Assembly: GCA_033816765.1 (NCBI GenBank)
Contig: CM066290.1
Span: 682,001-746,000 of the forward strand
Reading direction: 5' to 3'
Length of the DNA stretch: 64,000 nt
DNA from: Nothopassalora personata
Lineage: Eukaryota > Ascomycota > Dothideomycetes > Mycosphaerellales > Mycosphaerellaceae
Shown here piece by piece: positions 40,327 through 51,300 of this stretch; within the stretch, counting starts at the first letter, position 1; each line of letters begins with the position of its first letter. The notes under the pieces were generated by a model. That model searched no databases, was not told the DNA's origin, and saw only the letters and a program-made list of their open reading frames with translations. The translations under genes were made by a program, and so were the position numbers.

Positions 40327-41171
40327 GGTCGACGACTCTCATAAAAGTCGCCAGGGACGTTGTAGAAGCAGAACAAAGGCAGAATTTAGAGTTATCTGAT
40401 CCGTTCAAGGACGAGGACGCAGATTGATAAGATGGCATGTACAAGAGGGGAATGTCCGGTAGAGATAGAGCTTGGTGGATGACCCGACGACGGGTAGTTA
40501 GCTCGAGTGGATCACGAGCTAGCAGAGCAGAGAATGCAGTAGAGAGCAGCGGGTCAGTGTTTTAAGAAGGACTCACTGCTACGGATGAGGCTGAGGCGTG
40601 CAGGCCACCGAATCCAGCAGCCACTGTCCGTGGCCTGGGAAAAAGGGAAAAAGCGTGGAAGACGCTGATGCTCGTTCCGTGAATGCCACGACAAGCGCCG
40701 CGACTGTAAACGTCAGGAGGCCCCTTGGAAGACACGGCCGCAGCCTGGCACACTGGATGCAGCGCGTGGGAAGGTCAGATGCGCTGTGACCGATGCCGCT
40801 GCGCTAACGGCGGCCTGGCACCAATGAGATTGACTCGCCTCCAGTCGGATACGAAAGCAAGTGTCATCCACCCCACGCTGTATGCGCGACGCCGCAGCTG
40901 GTCGTTTGGCGGCGTGTTCCAGCGGAGGGGTTCCGCATGTACAGGACCTACGCATGTTCGCTCTAGGGTCTACGCCGCCTGGTCCGCTGCATGCCAACTA
41001 CGATGCTAATGCAGGCTCAACATTGCGAACCGGGAACTGAATATCTAAATATCTTCAGCCTTTGCTGACACAATTGCCTCCCTTACAGACTTCGATCTAG
41101 AAATCACATGGTCGCAGACTTGGACTGCACAAGTTATATTCATCCCACAGGCCATTACACCCGACACTGCT
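40327..41171. other. Upstream region of the siderophore transporter
   Basis: 845 bp between the transporter start and the end of the polymerase gene. Apart from the GATA sites, nothing recognised. Confidence 0.6.
40392..40431 (-). promoter_or_regulatory. SreA-type GATA sites upstream of the siderophore transporter
   Basis: TTATCTGAT at 40,392-40,400 is, on the gene's strand, ATCAGATAA, an exact match to the ATCWGATAA consensus reported for fungal SreA-type iron regulators. GATAAG at 40,426-40,431 is a second GATA core in the other orientation. Assignment rests on consensus match plus the gene's function. Confidence 0.6.
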
Positions 41172-43334
41172 CTATCCAGTCACCCTCTCAATCGGATCTC
41201 TCCATTCCAGCCCAAACCCTTCGAAAACTCTCCTCTCCGCCTCCTCCATCGTCTTTGCTCTACACTCAGGTGCCTCCTTACCCTTCCAACTGACATATCC
41301 CTCGATGTCGACAACTTCACCGTTACCGCGGTCTCTCACGCCCGAGCTGTCGAACTTCCAGCCCATCTTGTTCTTCGCATATCGTCGGAGGTCCCGCTCA
41401 AAAGTGGTACCACCTGACCATCCGACGACAGCACATCCGACAGTCTTCCAAGGTGACAGGATGATGTCAACACGACGATGAATGTTGGGGTTCTTGGCGT
41501 TCGGGTTCTCTGCTAGGATCCGCTCCTTGTCAGGATAGTCCGGATTTTGCCAAACGACCAATGCCTTGTCCAGAGTATCGAAACCATGACCACCGCCGTC
41601 AGCGCGGAAGGGGAGTGTTTCCTGCCCACGTTTTGATGCATTCTCGGAGATGATCAAGGTATGAGTGATGTATTCAGCCTCCTCCAAGCTGTCTACGATC
41701 TTGTTCACCAAATTTTGAGTCTTCTCATGATCGGGGTGAGACACAACGACGTCGACATCTCCACTGGCTTCTTTACCGCGTCGATAGCCGCCTACGATCA
41801 TGATTTTGATTCCATCATCGCAGACCTTGACAGCATGCTGTCGAATCACTTCGCAAATTGCTTCCACTTCAGCTCGAGGTATCCGATCTTGGAACTCGTC
41901 ATAAAACTTGACGCCAATCTGCTGAACGCGCGACAAGGACTTCCAGCCATATTCGATGATGTCGTCCAGCTCTCGCCAGCCCTTCTCGAAGTAGAACTCT
42001 CTCGCAGTGGTGGCGCCCACACCCCAGATTTCGTAGAAAAGGCGAAGGTGTTGGAGATCCTCGTCGGCGCGCAGCTCCTCCACAGCTTTGATTGTGCCGC
42101 TGTTTTTCCACTCGATCCATAGATTTGCCAGCTTTTGCTCGCAACCAGGCAATCGCAGAAGTTCCTTAGGATGGCTAATCTTGTACGGATATGCTCTAAG
42201 TGATGCAATGAACGTGCTATACGCCCGCACACCAATCTCATCGTTGATCAGCAACCGTGCTGTCTTGATCTCCTGCAACAGAGCGAGAAAAGGTTCGTTT
42301 GGACTATCCTTGGGAGTCACTCGCTGACAGGCATACTTAACACCTTTCTTGACCCACTCTGGTGGCTCGGGTATGTCACCAGATTCGCCCTCGTCGTGCT
42401 CGGTGGTCGTCTCCTGCAATAGATGCGCATACTTTGCATTTGGGCCATGCCCGGCCTCCCAACTCGAGGGATTGGCCGATGGTGTTACGATGTGCGGATG
42501 GTGGTAGTTACGCCTCCCAAAGCGATCTCGGCTGCCCACTTGTGGAGCATCTTCTTGCGCCCGCTGCAAGATTGAGTTTACAGGTGACGGCGTAGCTGGT
42601 GTGGCGTTCCGTGGACAGGCGGTCAACTTTGTCGCTGGATGCAGAGCGAGCTTCTTCTTTGGTGTACCCACGCTTCCGGAAGGCTCGATGCATATACCCG
42701 TGTACGTCAGAAAGTCGTTTAAAGGAAGCACGCGACCACGTTTCCTTGATTCGATGACCCACTCTATCTTGACCACTTTGACAATGCGGCCCGACGGTAC
42801 ACTGATAGGCGGTCTGACAGCCGTGTGACCTGTAGGCACCTGATTGTGGCGAGCAGGTCTGGCAGGGGCTTTCTCGGGCTTCTTCCTGGGACCAGCCTCA
42901 TTCTCGGACTCGGTGCTGGAATCGTCAATGACGATAGCTGCAGCATCATGATCATGTGCTTCCGGATTAACAGCCTCATCGCGTTTGCGCTTCTCACCCA
43001 CAGCCTGCGTGTTCTGTGGCTGTTCGTCGGCGCCCCGTGTCAACAGACCTTTGCCCCGAAGGTCAAACTGACTACGCTTCTTCTGCTTGACTTTGCTCAG
43101 CACGATCTCTGCCTCATTGATATCGTAGGTGAGATGTGCTCCTGCGCTAGCCAGATCTTCTTCCAATTCGTGAAGGTCATCGAGAAGGAAGTGTGTACTC
43201 GAGACGAAGATGGGTGGCTCGTTGCTCAGGTCCAGCGCTTGCGACTGTGGCGGTGAAGATGCCGATGTCGATTGAGTGTTGTCAACCACTGTAGACTGAG
43301 TATTATGGATTGGAGAGCTCCTGGTGGCCTCCAT
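41172..43334 (-). CDS. Family X DNA polymerase (Pol IV / Pol lambda-mu like)
   Basis: A 720-residue gap-filling polymerase expected to act in base excision repair and end joining. The N-terminus has a BRCT-type segment (about 38-215: PPIFVSSTHFLLDDLHELEEDLASAG ... VKVVKIEWVIESRKRGRVLP) interrupted by a disordered acidic/basic insert. The polymerase core from about 330 includes helix-hairpin-helix regions (IWGVGATTAREFY) and the nucleotidyl transfer motif GGYRRGKEASGDVDVVV with Asp526 and Asp528; the third metal ligand is Asp623 in RRVDIIL. The C-terminal thumb FERDLRRYAKNKMGWKFDSSGV is typical. Single exon. Whether it is called Pol4, lambda or mu needs a tree. Confidence 0.88.
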   Translation of the reverse strand: MEATRSSPIHNTQSTVVDNTQSTSASSPPQSQALDLSNEPPIFVSSTHFLLDDLHELEEDLASAGAHLTYDINEAEIVLSKVKQKKRSQFDLRGKGLLTRGADEQPQNTQAVGEKRKRDEAVNPEAHDHDAAAIVIDDSSTESENEAGPRKKPEKAPARPARHNQVPTGHTAVRPPISVPSGRIVKVVKIEWVIESRKRGRVLPLNDFLTYTGICIEPSGSVGTPKKKLALHPATKLTACPRNATPATPSPVNSILQRAQEDAPQVGSRDRFGRRNYHHPHIVTPSANPSSWEAGHGPNAKYAHLLQETTTEHDEGESGDIPEPPEWVKKGVKYACQRVTPKDSPNEPFLALLQEIKTARLLINDEIGVRAYSTFIASLRAYPYKISHPKELLRLPGCEQKLANLWIEWKNSGTIKAVEELRADEDLQHLRLFYEIWGVGATTAREFYFEKGWRELDDIIEYGWKSLSRVQQIGVKFYDEFQDRIPRAEVEAICEVIRQHAVKVCDDGIKIMIVGGYRRGKEASGDVDVVVSHPDHEKTQNLVNKIVDSLEEAEYITHTLIISENASKRGQETLPFRADGGGHGFDTLDKALVVWQNPDYPDKERILAENPNAKNPNIHRRVDIILSPWKTVGCAVVGWSGGTTFERDLRRYAKNKMGWKFDSSGVRDRGNGEVVDIEGYVSWKGKEAPECRAKTMEEAERRVFEGFGLEWRDPIERVTG

Positions 43335-43809
43335 TGTGCATATAAGAGACTACCGTCATCCAAAAAAGGTCATCAGAACTAATCAAGAAGGCGCTTCCTC
43401 GCAGTGTCTGTCGCGTCGCTGGTCCGGTCCAAGGATCGTTCTCGATCTTCGACTCATATCGCGCACTGTCGCAACCACCATGAGGCAGCTCAGAAGGGGC
43501 AGATGGTGCTGGGAAGCGTCAACAACGTCTTTGTCAAATGTCTGGTGTACGTGATTGTGACGCGCGGGACGGAGCTTCCAGTCTAGACATTGAGCTGGGC
43601 CGAACTTCTTCCAGCGCAGCATTTCATCCCTCAATCCATTCATTGCAGCCCCAACTTTACCGCTGATATCGTCCTTGTCGCTTGCCTAGAGGAAGGAAAC
43701 GGCATCGATAGAGGCAGTGTGAGGTTGCATCGAAAGGCTCAGGGCGACTGGAATGGTAAAACTATGACGTGTCCCAACAGAGGCAGTCTTTAGGAGAACA
43801 CACAACACG
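43335..43809. other. Divergent promoter between polymerase X and MTG1
   Basis: 475 bp between divergent starts; no motif singled out. Confidence 0.55.
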
Positions 43810-44903
43810 ATGACTACCTTCATACCACGCACCGTCTTTCCGACGCTCGAGTCGCTGCCGCGATCCTACTATCTGGGCCATCATGCCGCTGGGCTGTCGA
43901 AGATGCGGACGATGTTGTCGCAGATCGACCTGATCATCGAGTGTCGAGACTACCGCATCCCACTCACTTCGCGCAATCCAATGTTTGAGGAGAGTCTGGC
44001 TGGGAGGGAGAGAATGATTGTATACACAAAGAAAGATCTGGGCAGCACTGGAGGTGCAGAAGAGCAGAAGGTACATCAGAATGTGAATGGTGGCAGGAGA
44101 CTGTGTACACTAGCTGATAGCGTATGTAGAGGCATGAGAGCATCCGTAAATGGCACACCCCTACCAAGGTTGTCTTCTCCGACCATCGAGAACGAAGGGA
44201 CGTCCGCCGGATACTGGACTTGATCAAGGACGCGAACAACGCGAGAGGTGGGCTGACGGGATCGCATCTGATGGTTGTGGGAATGCCGAATGTGGGCAAA
44301 TCATCTCTACTCAATGCATTGCGCAGAGAAGGGATGAACAAAGGCAAAGTGGCACACACTGGCGCACAGCCGGGCGTCACGCGAAAAATCGGTACAGGAG
44401 TGAAGATCGTGGCTGCAGACGAACAGACCGGATCTGGAGGCGTATATCTCCTGGACACGCCTGGGGTCTTCATGCCATATGTGCCGGACGCAGACGCTAT
44501 GCTTAAGCTGGCATTATGTGGGAGTGTCAAAGATACCGTGGTGCCGCCCTTCAATCTAGCCGACTACCTCTTGTTTCATATCAATAACCACGATCCAACA
44601 GTTTATTCCGAGTATTCGCAGCCCACGAACGACGTTATGGATCTCCTCGAGGCGATGGCCAACAAGACTGGAAGGTTACAGAAAGGAGGCACGCCCGACC
44701 TCGAGGGCACAGCGTTGTGGATGATCCAACGATGGAGAAATGGTCACCTCGGCACGTTCTTGCTGGACGATGTGACCGGAGAAGCTGTCGAGAGGTACCA
44801 TTTCGAGGTGAACAGCAGAACGAGCAGTATCAGTCAGGCAAGAAAGGCTGGCAAGGAAGCTCTCAGAATTCGGAACAAGGCGCGAAGATCTGGTCCGGAT
44901 TGA
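43810..44903 (+). CDS. MTG1: Mitochondrial ribosome-assembly GTPase 1
   Basis: A 331-residue circularly permuted GTPase of the YlqF/RbgA/MTG1 family, which matures the mitochondrial large ribosomal subunit. I infer exons 43,810-44,070 and 44,169-44,903 with a 98-nt intron (GTACAT...CCAAG). The join gives EEQK-VVFSDHRERRDVRRIL in one frame. The G4 motif TKKD comes before the P-loop GMPNVGKSS and the LLDTPG motif, the hallmark of circular permutation. The start SYYLGHHAAGLSKMRTMLSQIDLIIECRDYRIPLTSRNP is characteristic. No strong cleavable leader is visible beyond the first 15 residues. Confidence 0.88.
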
Positions 44904-45632
44904 AGCAGCTTGCAGCTACATTGGTCCACGTGGATCATGGTCAATGGCTAGGATACCGGGTACGAGCACGATCCGCAGCAAATACTGATATAAGGATCTT
45001 GTGGAGGACGGCACCCGCAATGGAAACCAGACGCAGGTTGGCACAAGTCAAAGAGATCGCGCTGGGTCGTCTTGGACCGCCCATGCCAGAAGGCCGCTTC
45101 TGCCGGCAGCAGCGATGCAGTCGGCAGTACGCTGGTCTATCTCAAGGCACCGGTCCCAACGTGGTTGTGGGTTGCGGTCCGTGCGCGATTGAGCAGGAGA
45201 CATGCAGCATTCAGTGGACGCGGCCAGCTTGTACGATGTCGGCCAGCGATGTCGTCCACGCCCATGGCCCTGTCTGATGACACTCCTCTCGGGAGACTTC
45301 CTCGTATCTTCTAATGCTGTATCACCACCTTCATGCGCCTGTCTTCGACATCTCAGCATCACCCGGCTAGATCGGCACGGCTCCTGACAGCTCTCCGCAA
45401 GAGTGGATGCATATTGCATAGGCGCTTCACACTATGCGCTAGCTGTGCCGACATAGGCGCTAAACACCGCATCAAAGTCCGACGACGACGGCGATGTCGT
45501 CGTGCTTCCTTTCGCAGAAAATAGGCCTATGCTACCATATATGGCGCTTGCAATTATGCTGACTCGAAGATCTTGCTGTGTCGAACCAACCCGATAGCAT
45601 AGTCTGTCTATCAATTTTAGGGACTTGGCAGC
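44904..45632. other. Intergenic between MTG1 and drug transporter
   Basis: 729 bp, tandem plus-strand genes. Short overlapping open frames only; nothing recognised. Confidence 0.55.
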
Positions 45633-47347
45633 ATGGACAAACGGCCGCATGCAGCAGAAGGCAATGTAATCGCACCGATCAAGACTTCTCAGTCGACGAG
45701 AGCGAATCAAGATGACAGCAAGTTGCAGTTGCAGCGAACATTGTCTGGACCTCCGTATTCGATCTTCACACAACGAGCCAAGCTTTTCATTGTGATAGCA
45801 GTATCGATATCGTCTGTCATCAGTCCGTTTGGGGCGACTACGTTCTACCCTGCGCTCGATGCAATAGCGGACGACTATGGCGTTACTCCAACCTTGATCA
45901 ACTTGTCGTTGACGACATATATGGTGAGCTTAGTGCACGTACAAGGATCAACTCAGTGCACGCACATACTTATCCACCAACACAGATCGCACAAGCAATC
46001 GCACCAGCCCTGATAGCCGGCATGTCAGACCAGAATGGGCGTCGACCCTCCTACATAATATGCTTCTTCATCTTCATGGCAGCCGACATAGCCTTGGCAC
46101 TGCAAAGAAGCTACGCCGCGCTGCTGGTCCTACGAATGGTGCAAGCTTTTGGATGCAGTGCTGCCATAGCGCTGTCCAACGCGGTAGTGGCAGACATCGC
46201 AACCTCAGCTGAGCGTGGGAAGTACATGGGTTATGCCTCGGCAGGACTTCTCTTCGGACCCGCGTTCGGACCTACTATTGGAGGTCTCTTCGCTCAATTT
46301 CTCGGATGGAGGTCCACTTTCTGGTTCCTGGCCATCTTCGCCGGAGCGCTGATAATCGTCTTTGGGCTTCTGGTCCCAGAGACTTGCCGGAACGTTGTTG
46401 GCAATGGATCTATCGCCGCGAAAGGAATCAATCGCTCGATCCTTGGGCATATGCAACAACAGCAGTACGTCAAAGACCACCCTGAGGCACCGAATGGTGA
46501 TATCGCTTCACTTGGTCGGCGGAGAGGAGGCTTTCCCAACCCGCTGAGGACTTTGAGGATACTCGGTGATCCTGGCAGTTGTGTCATTCTGCTGTACAAC
46601 GGACTCTTCTTCACCGGTATGATGGTGGTGACCGGATCCATCCCCACACTATACGCAGATGTGTATCACCTCAACACCCTCGATATCGGTTTGTGCTATA
46701 TCGCGAACGGCATGGGCTCATTACTCTCCACCTTGACAATGGGCCGTGTCGCCGACTGGAACTTTAAGCGCCACAGTGATCGTCTGGGCTACGACATCAA
46801 AAAGGGCAGGCAGCAGGACCTCAGCGGCTTTCCGATCGAGCGGGCGAGGTTTGAAGTCCTGATTCCAGGACATATTATTGGAACGCTCGCAATCATCGCT
46901 TACGGCTGGACGCTCGACTACGGAACCTCACTTGCCGGCCCTGAAATCGCGCTGTTCTTCATCGGGTTCGGTGTTTCAACCTCCTTCTATCTTACGAATA
47001 CATTGTTGATCGACATACACAAAGATCAACCGGCGACTGCAACGGCAGCAGTGAACTTCGTGAGATGCTTGATGAGCGCTGGAGGTGCTGCTGCTATTAT
47101 CCCTATGACTCAAGCAATGGGCATCGGCTGGGCCTTCACGTTCATTGCTTCAGTCTATTGTTTGTTATTAGGCGTTGTCTTCTGGATGATGAGCAACGGC
47201 CAAAGACTCAGAGCGAAGGCAACGGAGAAGAAGAGGGCAAAGGAGGAACGTGCTGCTGCTGAAGCCAGGGCGGCTGATGCGGAGAACATGGCAGTGACTG
47301 ACGACAGGAGCGAGAAAGAGAAGTACGAGCATGATAATAAGAGATAG
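45633..47347 (+). CDS. MFS drug:H+ antiporter, DHA1 (Qdr/Dtr-like)
   Basis: A 550-residue, 12-helix exporter-type major facilitator. I infer exons 45,633-45,923 and 45,986-47,347 with a 62-nt intron (GTGAGC...ACAG), giving SLTTYM-IAQAIAPALIAGMSDQNGRRPSY. This restores the loop 2-3 motif (GxxSDxxGRRP). Other family marks are the helix 4 region LRMVQAFGCSAAIALSNAVVADIA and antiporter motif C in helix 5 (GLLFGPAFGPTIGG). A long central loop (about 250-300) and a charged C-terminal tail (AKATEKKRAKEERAAAEARAADAEN) are cytosolic. The substrate is unknown; relatives export drugs, organic acids or spore-wall dityrosine. Confidence 0.88.
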
Positions 47348-48332
47348 ACGGAAGTATGAGAAGATCATCTGACATCCCAACACCTTGGGCATCGCGTGCA
47401 TGTGAAGGTGGGACTGTGGTCGAAGCGCCCAAGATCCCTCAGGGGCTCGCGCGGAAAGCCGCATGCAGACGTTCAACTCCAAACGCGATTCTCGCCAACA
47501 AGCCACTTCGGATCACACCCTCCAGTGTTCTTCGACCTTGCGCGTTCCTCGGAAAACGTCGCAGACGACCATCTTCCCAACTAACACACATGACCTCGAG
47601 AAGAGCCCATCCAGCCATGCCTCGCCGCAAGATCCTGGACAGGCGGCCCATACCAAACAGCCACGTCTCGCCTGGCAACTGGCCGTTCCCCAAGAAGCTT
47701 CCTCGAGAGGTAAGGTAAGCCAGAGCATTTTCAACGGCGCATTGAGATTTGTGCTGCCTCCAACTAGGCGCACCAAGATGTACAGCGCTATGCGCACTGG
47801 TGTGATCGCCGGCGAGCTCATCATCGATCGATCTCGTCTACCAACCAGGACTGGCATGAGTGACAAAGACACATCCAGAGGGCGGACGTTCTGTCCCAAT
47901 GGCAGCGTACGATGTTAGCAGGATGCTCGAGCGGATGGATCACAATTGCCAAGCGCTGAATGTGTGGCGTAAGTGAGATGGAAGGATTACGCGCATCGTG
48001 AAATCTGTGATAGTCATCACAATAAGAAGTCACTACGACCACTGAACCATCTACACTGAACAGTACCAAATGCAAAATCCCAAGCCCGACCCAATGCTAG
48101 ATAGAGGGCCAGCCAGCCGATGCGCACGCCTGTCATCAACACCACAACAACAACCCCGAGCTCTCAGTGGTATCTCACAAAAACAAAAAGAACCCAACGG
48201 AACAGAAATCCAGATCTCCAAAATCGGTACGGTGATTGCCCCTCACCGCCGAAAACTCCTTCATATAACCTTCAAAATCGAGGATTTGTCCCATCCACCT
48301 CACTTTCAACCCCTCGTACCGATCCCTTTCCC
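47348..48332. other. Intergenic, convergent genes
   Basis: 985 bp between the ends of the DHA1 transporter (+) and the Rho GEF (-). A 151-codon frame at 47,463-47,918 has no recognisable features. Confidence 0.55.
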
Positions 48333-51300
48333 CTATTCCTTCATATTCTCATTCAACAACAACTCCACCACAATCTGATTCTTATCCATCTCCGGATGCT
48401 GCATAACCAACTTCAACGTCCTTCCCGCACCCGCCGTAAACCCATTAACCACACCATTAATCGACTTCTCCACAGGACCATTGGCACTCCAATTAGTTCC
48501 ATCATCAAGGCACTTGACCTCCCTCCCCGCAATAATCTGCTTCAACCGCCCATTCTGCGCATTCCGAACCTCAACAAAATCGTTATCGAAGAGAACTAGA
48601 TAAGGCCCGTAAAGCGCAGCATGTTGAGCGTTGCCGACAAAGTTCATCACGACAGATCGGGAGACTTCGCCGTGTTTGTTGGCGTAGACGGCGCATTTCT
48701 CGTAGCAGCAGATGAATTCTTGTTCGCTGAGGCGGAGCATGCAGATTGGTCGCATGTCTTTGATCGTCGTGGCGATGTTCTGGACGTGGTCTGTTTTCAG
48801 CTCGGGGACGCTCCAGGGCTGTTTCTTGTCGAGGGTCAGGACTTCGAAGCCTCGGGAGGTACCGACTGCGAGGGAGGACTGGAAAAGGTTGATGCTGTTA
48901 CATTCCGTGGGGATGTAGAATTCGTCGTACTCGCGGAAGAACTCGGTGTTGCCGCGTTTAAGGAAGCCGGCGGCGCGGGAGCGCTTTTCAGTTGACTTTT
49001 GGTACACTGGTTCGAGGACTTTGAAGACGGAGTTGAGGTTTTCGCGCTTTTTGTAGAAGACAAGAGTGCGATCTTTCATCTTTCCGGTGACGAAGAAGCC
49101 AACGTCTCGACTGCCGGAGAGTTTCTGAGGCGCTTTCCTTGAAGAGTCGTTCGCTGGTGTAGGACCGTTTCGCTCGTTTGGACACACGACATCAAGATGA
49201 TATGCGATAAGGGACTTGTCAGATATCAGTAGGAAGAGATTGAAATCTTCCAAGACGGCAACTTGAGTAACTCGAGACATGTTGATAGACTATCAAGCAT
49301 TAGCAGATGTTGTCGCATGACTTCGATGTTACTTACCTTAGTCCAGCCGCGCGGGTTGTCCAGCTCCGCGACGTATACACCATAATCTGTACCGACAGCA
49401 ACCATTTGCTTGCCTGGATACGGCGTGGAGAAACTCGTAGCACAATTCACCCGAGCTCTGCAGATTGGACCAGGTCGCCCCGTATCCTTAAAGCGGTGCT
49501 CGACCTCCTTCACCGCGCGATCTACGGGTGTGCCTTTGATGACAACACCCTTTCCATTGTTACCGAATTGATCGAATACGAAGGCAGAGTCGGCCATCAC
49601 CCGCAGTCGAAATGGTTCAGCGTTCTGAGCATGAAGCGCGGCAGCATGCTTCGTCTTGGCAATGATCAGCTTCTCGACCCAGTCTTTCCTTGCTTGTTCT
49701 GTGAGTGCAAAGAGTTGATATGTGTCACGGCCGAGATGCTTTATCCTGAATGGGTACAAGATACGGTCGGAGTCCTTGCCCTCGAGTGAGGTAACGGGAT
49801 TGAGAGAATTGGTCGACATGCTTGTGTTGACATGTACAAGGCCGCCAGGAACGGCAGCTTGATTTGACGGCGTCTTGCCGATTGTGGTTGGATCGTTTGG
49901 CGTTGCTGATCTCCCTACTGACAGACCTTTCAGATATGTGGACTTTTGCACCGGTGGCTCATTCACGCTGTCCAGCTGTAGGAGATCCATCGGAATAGGT
50001 AGTCGCGACACGTCATATCGCTCAGTCCTACCAGTTTCGCCGATCCTCTGCGCGATTGTCTTGGCAAGGACCAGATAGTGATCAAAGAGTAAGGCGTGGC
50101 AGTCGAGCCAGGTAAATCTAGTGCTTCCCATCCTTTGCAGATCTCCGCGGTGAATGAGCTGGCGTCCGAAGTGCTCCAGGTTGAGCTCGACCTCCTTCTG
50201 CATACCAGGGCGCAGAACGAGTCTTTGGCCAAGGTCAGCAAGGTCGAACTTCCTCTGCATTTCTGCAACTCTGCCGTCACACTCGAGAGTGACGGCTTTG
50301 ACCTCGTCTAGTGCAAGCTGTAGGTCTGCCCTCTCCTGGCTGGTTTCTTTCGTGTTTCGCAAGACCGTACCGAGCAGCAATGTGTACCGTTGCAACCGAG
50401 AGATCGGAGACTTCAGGAAACTGTCAAGCGACAGTCGTTCGGATCTCTCATTTCTGATCATCCTCGTACAGAAGTTTCGGAACTCAATGTTGCGCTCCAT
50501 CTCGTCTCGTACCATGTGATCAGCTTTGGGGAATTCATTCGCATAGTCGATGTACGCGGATCTTGCTTTTCGCACCCACTGCCGGAAGATATCGCTGAAA
50601 CCAACGATCCACGGTCCTTGTTCTTGCTGTCGATACTTGAGCTGCGGTAGGAGGTGCTCCTCATTTGCTTGCTTGACGGCATCAACCTTGCCGAAGACGC
50701 TCTGTATGAACTTCTCTTGGCGCTTGGGCGCGATGATGGGCGGATCCGCCCTGGCAAGCTGATCACGGTACAGAGTTCGTAGCACATCCAGGTTGTCCAT
50801 GAATCGCTCTTCAGTCTGTACAATTTCATGGAGTACATTCTGTCGTTCGACCTCTTTCTTATCCTTGCCTTCTATGTCTTCTTTCTTGACATCATAGTAT
50901 TCTGCCCAGCCTTGCGACGTTCGTGGGGGTGCTGCAGCCAAATTGATCTTTCGCAACGTCCTCTGACATCGGGGAGCATAGCATCGTGAGGATTGTATGA
51001 GATGGTCGTGAACAGTGGGAGCGTAACAGCCGTGCTGAGTGAGCTGGAAGATGACACCAGAGAAAGGACCAGGTACAATCTTGACCCACTCCTCTGTTAC
51101 GACCAAGGTGCCAGCAACGCACATGTCATCCACAACCCGCGTGCTTAGCACTTCGGCATCTGCAATGTTCATGGTGGGCACCTTGTGCGTGAATAGAGCG
51201 ACGAGCGCGTCCTTTACCTCCGCTTCGTGGAGCTCAGTATACACTTCCGGGTTAGTGACCTGCAATAGCCACTTCAGCAGATGCGAAAGCGCCCACGGTT

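Noticed and set aside
44717..45277. 186-codon frame overlapping the end of MTG1
   Set aside because: Starts inside MTG1 in another frame and has no recognisable domain.
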